A DNA stretch of 64,000 nt from Athripsodes cinereus (GCA_947579605.1 OX388310.1:3410001-3474000), one strand, 5' to 3'. Counted from the stretch's first letter, positions 43,301-54,270 are shown. Notes: generated by a model from the sequence alone, not told the origin. Translations and numbers: made by a program.

Positions 43301-43904
43301 CTAAAACGAGATTAAAATATAAAAATAAGTAAAACATGGAAGACAACATGAATAATAATATAGGAAAAAATATTATGAAAACTACACGGATTCTCCTAGT
43401 GTCCTCATATGAGGACAGTAAAAGTTAAACAAGGTTATATCATCACTGGTTTTACATAAATAAACATTATTTGTGCCCCCAAATCCGCTAATGATATATG
43501 AATTGACCTACATATATATTTTATAGATTTAGAAACGTAAAAAATAAATATTTTTATACTTTCGTGAAGAGGTCGTCATTTTTGTGAATTTTCAAAATAC
43601 GGTAATTTTGAAATGATGTACACATCCACCCACGACTAAAATCAAAGATACAATGATTTGTTTATAAAGAGGAATGTCTGGCTTGTAGGGTAGTTCATGT
43701 TTCGACATGCTCACACTTATTGTTTAGTTGTTATGGTCAATTTTAATGTACACTGTTTCCGTCCTCATATGAGGACACTAGGAGAATTCGGGTTAAATAT
43801 AACCTCCGATACGGGCGCAAACCCAGTGAGATTAAAATAATATTACCCCGATACAGGTATCGATTAATTTTTATTTTTTTTTATAAGAGATAAATCTGGG
43901 TTTT

Positions 43905-44047
43905 GTTATAAACCCAAATACAACCTTATACACCTTTCACAGTAAGCTTAAAGCTTGTGTCGTGAAAGGGGAGTTTGCCGGTGCCTGGGATCGAACCACG
44001 GACCCCCTGTTCACGAGGCCGAGACTCTACCTCCAGGCTACCGACGA
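43905..44047 (-). repeat. SINE-B, full-length copy
   Basis: Minus strand: GGTAGCCTGGAGGTAGAGTC (A-box region), GGTTCGATCCC (B box, 43987-43997), CCCCTTTCACGACACAAGC, and a 3' end in GGGTTTATAACAAAACCC. Best copy of the family here. Confidence 0.85.
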
Positions 44048-44489
44048 ACTAAAATTGAATTAAGTTATGAAAAATGTGTACTTTTGAAAAGTTGTATATC
44101 CTTTTTTATGTTTTTTTTTTATATTATATACCTACATGTTACATCTATAGTTTATTTGTAATATCTTTATTTGTACCTAATACAAATATACAATACGTAT
44201 TTATTTTTATACCTTTTAATCCTTGTGTGTATTCTATTTTTTTTAATCGGGTTGGCTGAAAGAACTCGCATATGCGATATACCCGCCCTTTTGGTACTTT
44301 CTGTAAACATAATATACTTGTATACTACATATTTTGCCAATAAAATTTTATTTATGCATTTATCAAAATACTTACTCTACTTTTTGTATGGCTTCGGCTT
44401 GCATTAGTAAAAGTAATGCCATATCAAATTCTTGGTTCTCGTTCAGAAAGCCACTGCACCATAAAAATGAGATTATTAGTCTGTCTGGA

Positions 44490-44690
44490 GAGATCATGTG
44501 GGGGGGGCGAGCTCAGATCGAGTGGTTAGAATAGCAGCAGACGAACGCATGACAGGAAACAGACCCCAGGAAGACCACCTAAACGATGATGGAGATAGCT
44601 GGGCATCCACTTACCAGGAGCAGGCTCCGAGAATCACAGGACATAGTCCTAACTGAAGTAAAAGAAGAGAAGTAGAAGAAGATTATTAAA
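44490..44690 (+). pseudogene. RTE-like LINE 3' remnant
   Basis: SSDRVVRIAADERMTGNRPQ followed by broken frames, ending in a GAAGAGAAGTAGAAGAAGAT tail. The 'R....AA..R..G.RPqGRPpkRW' block with a GAA-rich tail follows the pattern of the RTE-1 tails at 21.4 and 60.1 kb. Confidence 0.5.
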
Positions 44691-44699
44691 ACACATTTT

Positions 44700-45340
44700 G
44701 TCTGCCATGTAGACAATAATTTAACTAATTTCGATTACCTTCAACATGTACGATAATGTATACAACGTGTAAACATAAGTAGGATCGGTATTATAGTCCA
44801 AATTTTGAGTGCGTATTTAAATTTTGAGATGAGATAATCCATTAGGTGTTAAAGTATAACAAAATGCTATAAAAGTTTTATTATTAGAATGATTATTTAA
44901 TGATGACATTATTTTTATTATAACTAATAACTGTTGCTTCTTCAATTGTTGAGAATAATCAATAGGTAATTATCTTACTAAGGCAGTTGCTTATTATGAA
45001 ACAAACGTCGCAGATTATGCAATAATATTTTTACACATTACACATTATAAAATACCTTTCTAATTATACATAGGTATCATAACAAAATATCGTCGTTGCA
45101 TATTCAAAAAGGGGTATGTAAATTTATAAATTTATTGACATTTCTAGAAAAATATGTTTGTAATGACATCATAACCATTTTATAAAGTGATTCTTATTCT
45201 CAAATATTAAAATTCAATACTTAAAGAATAATATCAGATGTACAACCAACATTATTTTAATGCCCTTATGAACAGTTTTTAAAGAGTATGCCTAAATAAA
45301 AATGTTCGCACATACCTCTTTTTGAATATGCAACGACGAT
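44700..45340. other. No gene seen
   Basis: AT-rich. ATATCGTCGTTGCATATTCA (about 45087) and its complement TGAATATGCAACGACGATAT (about 45324) bracket 45087-45345, an inverted repeat that may be another MITE. Confidence 0.5.
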
Positions 45341-45344
45341 ATTG

Positions 45345-45400
45345 CATAGGTGGGGTAGCCAGTAAAATAACCGCATGTATGTGATAAACGTGCAGGTTGT
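45345..45400 (-). repeat. SINE-C fragment
   Basis: GGTGGGGTAGCCAGTAAAAT..CCGCATGTATGTGATAAACG. Confidence 0.55.
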
Positions 45401-45613
45401 TGAATACTCAATCAATTTTCATCCGATGATTCGCTTTGATCCAAAGAGTGGCGATTTAGCACTTGGGAGACAGAGAGGCATTTGCATAAGTGATTTCCGA
45501 TGCCAAAGGAACCTGACATGGCACGAGGAGAAGAGTTAAAAGAATTGCGTCGTGAATAGAAGAAAAAATAATAATATCAATTCAGAAGATAAAAATTGCG
45601 AGTTAGGTAGGTA

Positions 45614-45844
45614 CACTGAGAAAAATACTCACGAAATTTCACAACGAATCATTGGTACGTACTATCAGATTTTGACCAGAGATAGTACAAACGATTCATT
45701 AGTACGAATCTATAATATTAACTCTTCGCAAACAAGTCGTTGATAAATTTAAATATAGATTTGTACTAATGAATCGTTTGTATTATCTCTGGTCCTAATC
45801 TGATAGTACGTACCAATGATTCGTTGTGAATATTTTTCTCAGTG
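45614..45844. mobile_element. Tc1/mariner-type MITE, 231 bp
   Basis: TA at 45612-45613 and 45845-45846; ends CACTGAGAAAAATA are inverted repeats and the arms (about 100 bp) share ACGAATCATTGGTACGTACT. A TA duplication and CACTG-type ends fit Tc1/mariner. It lies 152 bp upstream of the TATA box of the mucin-like gene. Confidence 0.85.
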
Positions 45845-45995
45845 TAATTAATTGCGTATCCAACATAAGTTTCATTATATAATTGGTTTTACAGTTAGAT
45901 ATTCAATATAAATATCTATAGGTAACTTATAATATGCCTTGTGATGTCATATTAATCAAACCTTATCAAATAAATCCCTTATGAAAATGCTAACA

Positions 45996-46003
45996 TATAT
46001 AAA
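45996..46003 (+). promoter_or_regulatory. TATA box of the mucin-like gene
   Basis: TATATAAA, 96 nt upstream of the proposed ATG at 46099. Transcription would start near 46020-46035 (TTCATT context), giving a 5' UTR of about 65-80 nt. Inferred from spacing. Confidence 0.55.
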
Positions 46004-46098
46004 ACACTGAAATTAAATTCATTTAATTCATTGTTTCTTGTTTCCTTTTTAGTAGTTTGTTCATAATACAAATAAACACACACAAGTTTCATTGGAGA

Positions 46099-49000
46099 AT
46101 GCTAGGTATGTGAAACTAATACATTTTTTAAGTAATTTGTCTATTGAATAATGGTTAATTAATATCAAAACTTAAATTTAATTTAACATACTTAATTTAT
46201 TTGCATTTTTATTTAGTGTAAAAACTTGGTTTATTTTTTTAAAATTTGTAAATTTCATGTTCTTTTGTCGTCGAATTAAAAATTATTGTTCCATTTATAT
46301 TAATTATTGTTACTTTTGTCAAACTAATATTTTTTATAGTTAGATATATATATGTTTTTAATTTATATTTGATTTTGAATAGGACTTTGTTGCCCGAATA
46401 AAGCCTGTATAAAATTAAAGAAGTGATATTTCATTTAAATAATATTCTAGATTTTATTTATTTTTATGGCGTTGCACCCCAAAAATAATTATGAATTTTT
46501 GACATTTGTTTGAATAAATAAATTCAATAAAAAAATCAATAAATATTATAAATTAAAAAAAAACTTTTTAACAAAAACATTGTAGCATATACGATAAAGG
46601 AGACAAGATATTATTTTTTTTGTTTATTTATTTCAAACTTAAAGTTACAGTTAATATTACATAATAAACAAAACAATAATTATACAAAATTAAAGCCAGT
46701 TACAACTTCAGTCATATAATACAAATTGATAGTTAAAAAAGCAAGTAATGTAAAGCAATAATTGATATTCAAGATAAAAGATAATTAGATAAATATATAT
46801 TTTTTCAAAGAGGTATATGTATTAGAATATAATAGAAAGAAGAAAAGCAATGATATATATTCAATTGCAGGAGAGCATTTTTAGGACTAGGGGGAGGGAA
46901 AAGGAAGGGAATGGATTATGTTCTAAGATCTAAGTAACATTTATGATGAAGTGCCATACATAAAATAGTTTGTTATTTAAGTTGTATTATATTTAATTCT
47001 ATTCTATAGTTGTATTGAGTTGTGCACACAATACTGTATTAACTGATTTTATAAATGTGTTTTTACTTACATGAAAAATGTCTATGTCGTTGAAGTATGA
47101 CGTGTTGTATGTTTCGTAAATTCTGTTAAAAACAGTGTTTCTGTCATAGTTTCTTTTGAATGTGGCAACGTGGAATAGCGTGTCTGTTCTAGTTTGTTTT
47201 TGTGTAGTTCGAAGTTTAATTGTGGATGTCATATAATGAGTTAAATATTGATGTCACATAATGAGATAATTATTAACATCGTAACAACGTTCTGTCAAAT
47301 GACGCACTTGTTGCAGAGCAATGTCTTCAAGTCAACCATTTAAAAGAGTGCATTGTAAACATGGCTTTACTCTGTGTAAAAATAAACAAATGGTTTTATT
47401 ATAATTTTTTTTTTTTTTTTATATTGAAACTATTAAATTGTCTAGATCGACAATGGCTATAAGGCATTGTCGATAAACTTTAAAAAGTAGTTAAACAAAA
47501 CCATTTGTGTTGTTTGTTTTTTGTTAATGAAATAAAATGAATTTTTACAGTGTAAGTGAGTATCCTGTAAAAGGCAGGTGTCCGAAAAAATTAAGACTTT
47601 TGCATCTTACATTCAGCGTTGAGGTCTGCCACCCATCTTGAATGTCTTGAATTATATTGGCACGAAGAAGACGGCCTGTATGTTTATTATATGCAGCTTG
47701 TTTGCTTGCTACCCCGCTTGTGGAGTATGCTGTGATGGTTTAATAGTAGATAGCAGTTTACAAAATAAACATCAACTCAATAAATTTTGAATCTTGCAGC
47801 TAAGATGAATTATTTAGCTGTGTAAAATTAATATCTACCGAAATGAAAATCAATATTAGGTAAATTGAAACAAGTATTTCCTTCTGCTATAGATTATGAA
47901 TCGTAAGAGAGACGTCTTTCGACTTATCAGTTATCTATATCAATCGAAAGACGTCTCGCTTACGATTTATAATCTATAGTAGAATAAAAACAATCGTTTA
48001 AATTTACCTAATTATGGAATTCTACTACGTGTGCGCTCACAAAAAAATCAACGGTTTTAATAAGTTTCCGTGAATAATCTATTATTAATAATAACCGAAT
48101 GAGTTGAATAATATAGAAATGTTTTGATGAGCATGCATATGGAAAAATTCAATTTAATATTTGCCTTAATCTACTTTGTACAATTGATCACAGCTGATAA
48201 GAACACATAAGTGCTTTATTCAAGTTTATTATTCAGGTATTATTAAAGTATTATCGGTTAAGTCAAGTAGATATATCAGTTGCCTCATTCTGAATTTCGC
48301 GGCGTAGATGACATAATTATCTGGACGTCATTGTGGCAAAGAATATTTAATTCTGTATGATAGTACATCAATGGAAATTGATATGTTTGAAGAAATCTCG
48401 CTAACTGTGCATTGTTATTTATTTTATTGTTTTTTATTATATAATTTCTTTGCGCGGAGAAAAATTTAAGGAATAGATGAAATACGAGTAGGTATATAAA
48501 AAATTAATAATTCTAGAGTCTGTGCGTTCGCAGAGTGAAAATTCATACTGATGATAGCATTTATTTTTATAAAAACACAGTTAATATTTCACTTATTTAT
48601 TGAGAGAATTTATATGAGTTTTACAAACCACAGCAGAGTTTGACCATGACTTTGAAAGTCGAAACCAGGTTACTATAGTTATTATTAAATATAGTAAGAC
48701 TCAAACAGTTTGTATTTTTTTCCATAATTGTATTATTTATTAATCTATTTTATTCTTAACCGTACATTTGTTATAATATCAAGTATCAAAAAAATCATCA
48801 GTTTATAGAATTTAAGGCAGAGAGGGCATTTTTATCGCCAGATTGTGATATGTTCGAACTATGTAATCCAGTTAAATAATTGTATCTGTTTATCAATATT
48901 TGTTATGATTATTTGTTTATATTATATTCATTCATTCATTCTTTCATGAAATATCTCATGGACGGATAATTAACATGCAAGATGTCCGATCCGTGCTGAT

Positions 49001-52000
49001 AAAATAAAATTTAAGCTACTAAATTTTTGTATTAAAGACTTTTTTTTGTTAACACTTATATAGTGATGATGTGAAAAAGAATATATAAATAATAAATAAA
49101 AATAAATTTAAGGTTCTAAATGCATTATATTGGAATACCTGCCTTACACAGGTCACTCAAAAACTAAACATTATGTTCTAGGAAGTTTATTAGTCCTGTC
49201 CCTTTTGGGATTAGGATCAGCAGCTGAAACACTATGTCCAAAATCAGGAGACGCCTTGATACCTTATGAGCTTGATTCACGCAAGTTCTACAGATGTCTA
49301 GACGGAGCTGCTTTCTTACTTACCTGTGACGAAGGAAAGGAATTCAATGTTGACTCTGAGGTAAAGAGCCCCAATAATCAATCAATTTCAACTAAGTGAT
49401 TTTCCTATTCATACAAAATAATCATCGTGGTATTTTACACACGTGGGTATACTATACAGCCCCTCAGATTATGAATTAAATAAGAATATAAAGATATGAA
49501 AACATTTATGTTATTAGTATGATTATTCTTTGTATGTAAAGCTAACTGTTTTTTTTTCAGAAATGCGTAAACATAATAAAAGCAAAATCAAGCCCACCTA
49601 CATGTCCAGCAGATCAAGCAAATCTTATCTTGTTACCACACGAGACTGATAAAACAAAGTTTTACTATTGCTGGAGCGGCAACTTGGTTGAGTTTCAATG
49701 TCCCCCAAAAACAGAGTTCGACTTTGAGTTACAGGTAATTAGGATAAAAATTAAACAAAGACACGAAAAAACATGCAAAAAAAATTGCTAAATAAAATTT
49801 GACCCCATTTTCACTTTGTAGACATGCAATTGGCCTAAACCAACACCAGGGCCTATAACCACTACACCAGGAATAACAAATCAACCAACAACTGAGGCCC
49901 CAACAGATGCACCCACAGATGCTCCAACAGATGCACCAACAGATGCACCTACAGATGCTCCAACTGATTCACCCACAGACGCACCAACAGATGCACCAAC
50001 AGATGCCCCAACTGATGCACCCACAGATGCTCCTACAGATGCACCCACAGATGCACCAACAGATGCACCAACCGATGCTCCAACAGATGTTCCAACTAAT
50101 GCTCCCACAGATGCACCAACAGATGCACCAACCGATGCTCCAACAGATGCACCAACTGATGCACCCACAGATGCACCCACAGATGCACCAACAGATGCAC
50201 CAACAGATGCACCAACAGAAGCACCAACAGATGCACCAACCGATGCTCCAACAGTTGCTCCAACTGATGCACCCACAGACGCACCAACAGATGCACCAAC
50301 AGATGCTCCAACTGATGCTCCAACTGATGCACCAACTGATGCTCCAACAGATGCACCAACTGATGCTCCAACAGATGCACCCACAGATGCACCCACAGAT
50401 GCACCCACAGATGCACCCACAGATGCACCCACAGATGCACCAACAGATGCACCAACAGATGCACCAACAGAAGCACCAACAGATGCACCCACAGATGCAC
50501 CAACAGATGCACCAACCGATGCTACAACAGTTGCTCCAACTGATGCACCCACAGACGAACCAACAGATGCTCCAACAGATGCACCAACTGATGCACCAAC
50601 AAATGCACCAACAGATGCACCAACAGATGCTCCAACAGATGCACCAACTGATGCACCAACAGATGCACCCACAGATGCACCAACAGATGCACCCACAGAT
50701 GCACCAACAGATGCACCAACCGATGCTCCAACAGATGCTCCAACAGATGCTCCCACAGATTCACCAACAGATGCACCAACCGATGCTCCAACTGATGCTC
50801 CCACAGATGCACCAACTGATGCTCCCACAGATGCACCAACTGATGCACCAACAGATGCTCCAACAGATGCACCTACAGATGCTCCAACTGATGCGCCCAC
50901 AGATGCTCCAACTGATTCACCTACAGATGCTCCAACTGATGCACCCACAGATGCTCCAACAGATGCTCCAACTGATGCACCAACAGATGCACCAACAGAT
51001 GCACCAACTGAAGCGCCACCACAAATTTGTCCACAGAACAGTACTTCTATTACTCTTCACCCCGATCCAGTAAGCTGTTTCTACTTCTACGTATGCTTTA
51101 ATGGTATACCAACAAAATATGCTTGTGATGAAAACATGGAATATGATCCTAATGCATTGGTAAGTATATTTACACTTTTTCAATCATTATTTGATTTATT
51201 ACATACTGTACCGCATGAAATAGAAAATAGTTGTGGTATCTCAACTGATTATCAGTTTATAATGGTATTTATGTACAATATAACCATAATATATGTTCGA
51301 GAAGAAAACCACTCTATTAATTTTTATATTAATAGTGAATATATTTTCACTATATACTACGAATCAAGAAATTATGAAAGACACTTTATATTTAATTTAA
51401 TAAGTTGAATGAATCTGGTATATACAAACATTGGAGATACTAAGAAAATGTCCAAATAATACCATAATATATGTTAATGTTAAGAAGAGGTCGTTATTTT
51501 ATAAATAAATGTGTCGTGCAATTGAAGTTCAAAGATAAATAATGTATGTAACTTGCCCAAAATATATACCAAGGAAAATTTATTTTCTTGTTTAAATCAT
51601 GCAGTTTTTTTGCATTAAAATGATATTAACAGAAAAGAAACATCTCTCATCTAGTTTTTACATGCATCATAATATTACAAACATTGTTAAAGTATTTTTT
51701 TATCATGAATAATTATTATCCAAAGCGCTCGCAAGTATAATATATTTAAATAAATGTTCAGATATATTTATGTTTACATATATACACAATGATATATATG
51801 TATATGACAAAATAAATGCGTTTTATATTTCCAGAAATGTGTTCCAATATCAGGAGAAGGATGTTCTGCATCCACAGAAGCACCAACCAATCCTACAACA
51901 GATGCACCTACAGATGCTCCAACTGATGCACCCACAGATGCTCCAACAGATGCACCAACAGATACTCCAACTGATGCACCCACAGACGCACCAACAGATG

Positions 52001-54042
52001 CTCCAACTGATGCACCCACAGATGCACCCACAGATGCACCCACAGATGCACCCACAGAAGCACCAACCGATGCTCCAACAGACGCTCCTACAGATGCACC
52101 CACAGATGCACCAACTGATGCTCCAACAGATGCACCAACTGATGCACCAACCGATGCTCCAACTGATGCTCCTACAGATGCACCCACAGACGCACCCACA
52201 GATGCACCCACAGATGCACCAACAGATGTTCCAACTGATGCTCCAACTGATGCACCTACAGATGCACCAACAGACGCTCCTACAGATGCACCAACTGATG
52301 CACCAACCGATGCTCCAACTGATGCTCCTACAGATGCACCCACAGACGCACCCACAGATGCACCCACAGATGCACCAACAGATGTTCCAACTGATGCTCC
52401 AACTGATGCACCTACAGATGCACCAACAGACGCTCCTACAGATGCACCAACAGATGCACCCACAGATGCACCAACTGATGCTCCAACAGATGCACCAACT
52501 GATGCACCAACAGATGCACCAACAGATGCACCCACAGATGCACCAACTGATGCTCCAACAGATGCACCAACTGATGCACCAACCGATGCTCCAACTGATG
52601 CTCCTACAGATGCACCCACAGACGCACCCACAGATGCACCCACAGATGCACCAACAGATGTTCCAACTGATGCTCCAACTGATGCACCTACAGATGCACC
52701 AACAGACGCTCCTACAGATGCACCAACAGATGCACCCACAGATGCACCAACTGATGCTCCAACAGATGCACCAACTGATGCACCAACCGATGCTCCAACT
52801 GATGCTCCTACAGATGCACCCACAGACGCACCCACAGATGCACCCACAGATGCACCAACAGATGTTCCAACTGATGCTCCAACTGATGCACCTACAGATG
52901 CACCAACAGACGCTCCTACAGATGCTCCAACTGATGCTCCCACAGATGCTCCAACTGATGCACCAACAGATGCACCAACTGATGCACCAACAGACGCTCC
53001 TACAGATGCTCCAACTGATGCTCCCACAGATGCTCCAACTGATGCACCAACAGATGCACCAACTGATGCACCCACAGATGCTCCAACTGATGCACCAACT
53101 GATTCACCCACAGATTCTCCAACTGATGCACCCACAGATGCTCCAACAGATGCTCCAACTGATGCTCCAACAGATGCACCCACAGATGCACCAACAGATG
53201 CACCAACAGATGCTCCAACTGATGCTCCCACAGATGCACCAACTGATGCTCCAACAGATGCACCCACAGATGCTCCAACTGATGCACCCACAGATGCACC
53301 AACTGATGCACCAACAGATGCTCCAACTGATGCTCCCACAGATGCACCAACTGATGCACCAACTGATGTTCCAACAGATGCACCCACAGATGCTCCAACT
53401 GATGCTCCCACAGATGCACCAACTGATGCACCAACTGATGCTCCAACAGATGCTCCAACTGATTCACCCACAGGTGCTCCAACTGATGCACCAACAGATG
53501 CACCAACAGATGCACCAACTGATGCACCCACAGATGCTCCAACTGATGCACCAACTGATTCACCCACAGATTCTCCAACTGATGCACCCACAGATGCTCC
53601 AACAGATGCACCTACAGATTCTCCAACAGATGCTCCAACTGATGCTCCAACAGATGCACCCACAGATGCACCAACAGATGCACCAACAGATGCTCCAACT
53701 GATGCTCCCACAGATGCACCAACTGATGCACCAACTGATGCTCCAACAGATGCTCCAACTGATTCACCCACAGGTGCTCCAACTGATGCACCCACAGATG
53801 CACCAACAGAACCTCCAACTGAAGCCCCTAACTGTTCCAATCTATGTGATAGTATTGAGGTGTACTGGCCTGATACAGAAGATTGTACCAAATACTGGAA
53901 ATGTTCAGAGGGTGTTCCAGTAGCTGCATACTGCGGTCAGGGTCTTGAATTTGATCCAATTAATCGTCAATGTGATCTTGAGGAAAGAGTATTGTGCAAT
54001 AGCACAGCAAGGAAGTTCATGAAATATTTATACTCGAAATAA
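46099..54042 (+). CDS. Mucin-like chitin-binding protein, CBM14 domains plus 255 Thr-Asp-Ala-Pro units
   Basis: Secreted protein predicted to bind chitin, most like a peritrophic-matrix mucin; another chitinous surface is possible. Model: 46099-46105, 49182-49360, 49561-49734, 49822-51159, 51835-54042, all GT...AG, 1301 aa. Signal peptide MLGSLLVLSLLGLGSA. CBM14 domains: 21-64 and 77-122 (four Cys each, lacking C2 and C6), 523-576 (six Cys), 1237-1287 (six Cys, plus an extra Cys at 1233). TDAP blocks: residues 144-519 (94 units) and 588-1231 (161 units), with few variants (TDSP, TEAP, TDVP, TVAP, TGAP). Thr would be O-glycosylated and Asp makes it very acidic (inference). Exon 2's frame has no ATG back to a TAA at 49109-49111; exon 1 was chosen because ATGCTAG|GTATGT gives the right phase and signal peptide. 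Exons 2-5 are firm, exon 1 less so. Confidence 0.85.
47560..47755 (+). repeat. SINE-C copy, 5'-truncated
   Basis: TATCCTGTAAAAGGCAGGTG, CGAAAAAATTAAGACTTTTG, GCCACCCATCTTGAATGTCT, ATTGGCACGAAGAAGACGG, CTACCCCGCTTGTGGAGTAT. Inside intron 1. Confidence 0.8.
47859..48008. mobile_element. Fold-back MITE, TA target duplication
   Basis: TA|GGTAAATTGAAAC ... GTTTAAATTTACC-type end|TA (47857-47858; 48009-48010). The arms carry CTATAGATTATGAATCGTAA and AGACGTCTTTCGA and close on a short loop (CTTATCAGTTATCTATATCA). Inside intron 1. Confidence 0.75.
48639..48720 (+). mobile_element. P2 fragment with hammerhead-like motif
   Basis: TTGACCA (48640-48646), T, stem GACTT-TGA-AAGTC (48648-48660), GAAA (48661-48664), CCAGGTTACTATA. 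Compared with P2 at 31.86 kb the stem sequence has changed on both sides but still pairs. Ends are lost. Confidence 0.5.
48730..48880 (-). repeat. Repeat D, diverged copy
   Basis: TTATTCTTAACCGTACATTTG, TTATAGAATTTAAGGCAGAG and GGGCATTTTTATCGCCAGAT follow the repeat D order of 4447-4594. Confidence 0.5.
48950..49165 (-). repeat. SINE-C fragments abutting exon 2
   Basis: TTAACATGCAAGATGTCCGA..CGTGCTGATAAA and, after a gap, ACCTGCCTTACACAGGTCAC with TCAAAAACTAAA. The last piece ends 16 bp before the splice acceptor of exon 2. Confidence 0.55.
49891..51018 (+). repeat. Coding tandem repeat, block 1: 94 units of 12 bp
   Basis: Each unit is ACN-GAY-GCN-CCN (Thr-Asp-Ala-Pro). 1128 bp with no length change out of register, within exon 4. 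Because the repeat is a multiple of three and lacks stops, other frames and the antisense strand are also open (for example Ala-Ser-Val-Gly repeats on the minus strand); these are shadows. Confidence 0.95.
51160..51834 (+). other. Intron 4 of the mucin-like gene
   Basis: GTAAGT...TTTCCAG, 675 bp, phase 0. AT-rich; no repeat family recognised. It separates the two repeat blocks and lies one residue before the fifth Cys of the third CBM14 domain. Confidence 0.85.
51898..53829 (+). repeat. Coding tandem repeat, block 2: 161 units of 12 bp
   Basis: 1932 bp in exon 5, all in register. It shows higher-order structure: a segment beginning GCTCCTACAGATGCACCC starts at 52168, 52324, 52600 and 52804 (spacings 156, 276 and 204 bp, all multiples of 12). 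A long segment near 53050-53200 also recurs near 53530-53680. This points to growth by unequal exchange or slippage of multi-unit blocks. Confidence 0.95.
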
Positions 54043-54186
54043 AGCCAAATAGGTATTACAAATTATAGGTCCGGTGAAAGTATTAATAATGCATTTAACA
54101 TAATAATACAAAGATACTTGTATTGTTTATTTATTTGATAAAAATGAGATTGGTGTACATAATTATAAACGTATGTGGATAAGCAA

Positions 54187-54192
54187 AATAAA
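54187..54192 (+). terminator. Poly(A) signal of the mucin-like gene
   Basis: AATAAA 145 nt after the TAA stop at 54040-54042. It is the first perfect AATAAA seen downstream. Confidence 0.7.
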
Positions 54193-54270
54193 TTATTGTT
54201 TATATTATTTGAATATTGTACGTTTTATTTCCATATTCCTTTTCTTTACATGTTTATAAATGCTTAGCTA

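Larger units (their letters stand above)
41706..43792. mobile_element. Dead piggyBac element with inverted internal duplication (2087 bp)
   Basis: TTAA at 41702-41705 and 43793-43796; ends CCCGAATTCTCC and GGAGAATTCGGG are inverted repeats. TCCTCATATGAGGACACTAG occurs near 41840, 43405 and 43762. Two copies of a transposase 5' region face each other (about 41830-42290 and 42965-43430). Unrelated in terminal sequence to the 23.1-kb piggyBac. Confidence 0.85.
46106..49181 (+). other. Intron 1 of the mucin-like gene, repeat-filled
   Basis: About 3.1 kb, phase 1. Besides the elements listed separately, it has a T-rich minus-strand retroelement tail at 46613-46740 and long AT-rich stretches. A TATA-like TATATAAA at 48493 and a signal-peptide-like open frame at 48139-48210 (MEKFNLIFALIYF...) also occur but do not splice in phase to exon 2. 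Confidence 0.55.

Noticed and set aside
48139..48210. Signal-peptide-like frame MEKFNLIFALIYFVQLITA in intron 1
   Set aside because: Stops after 23 codons, and no donor links it in phase to the exon at 49182; the 46099 exon fits better.
48493..48500. TATATAAA as the mucin promoter
   Set aside because: The ATG that follows (48551) does not splice in phase to exon 2, whereas the TATA at 45996 precedes a fitting first exon.
49881..53891. Very long minus-strand frames of Ala-Ser-Val-Gly repeats and plus-strand frames of Met-His-Gln-rich repeats
   Set aside because: They are the other reading frames of the 12-bp TDAP repeat. Only the TDAP frame joins Cys-domain exons through proper splice sites.
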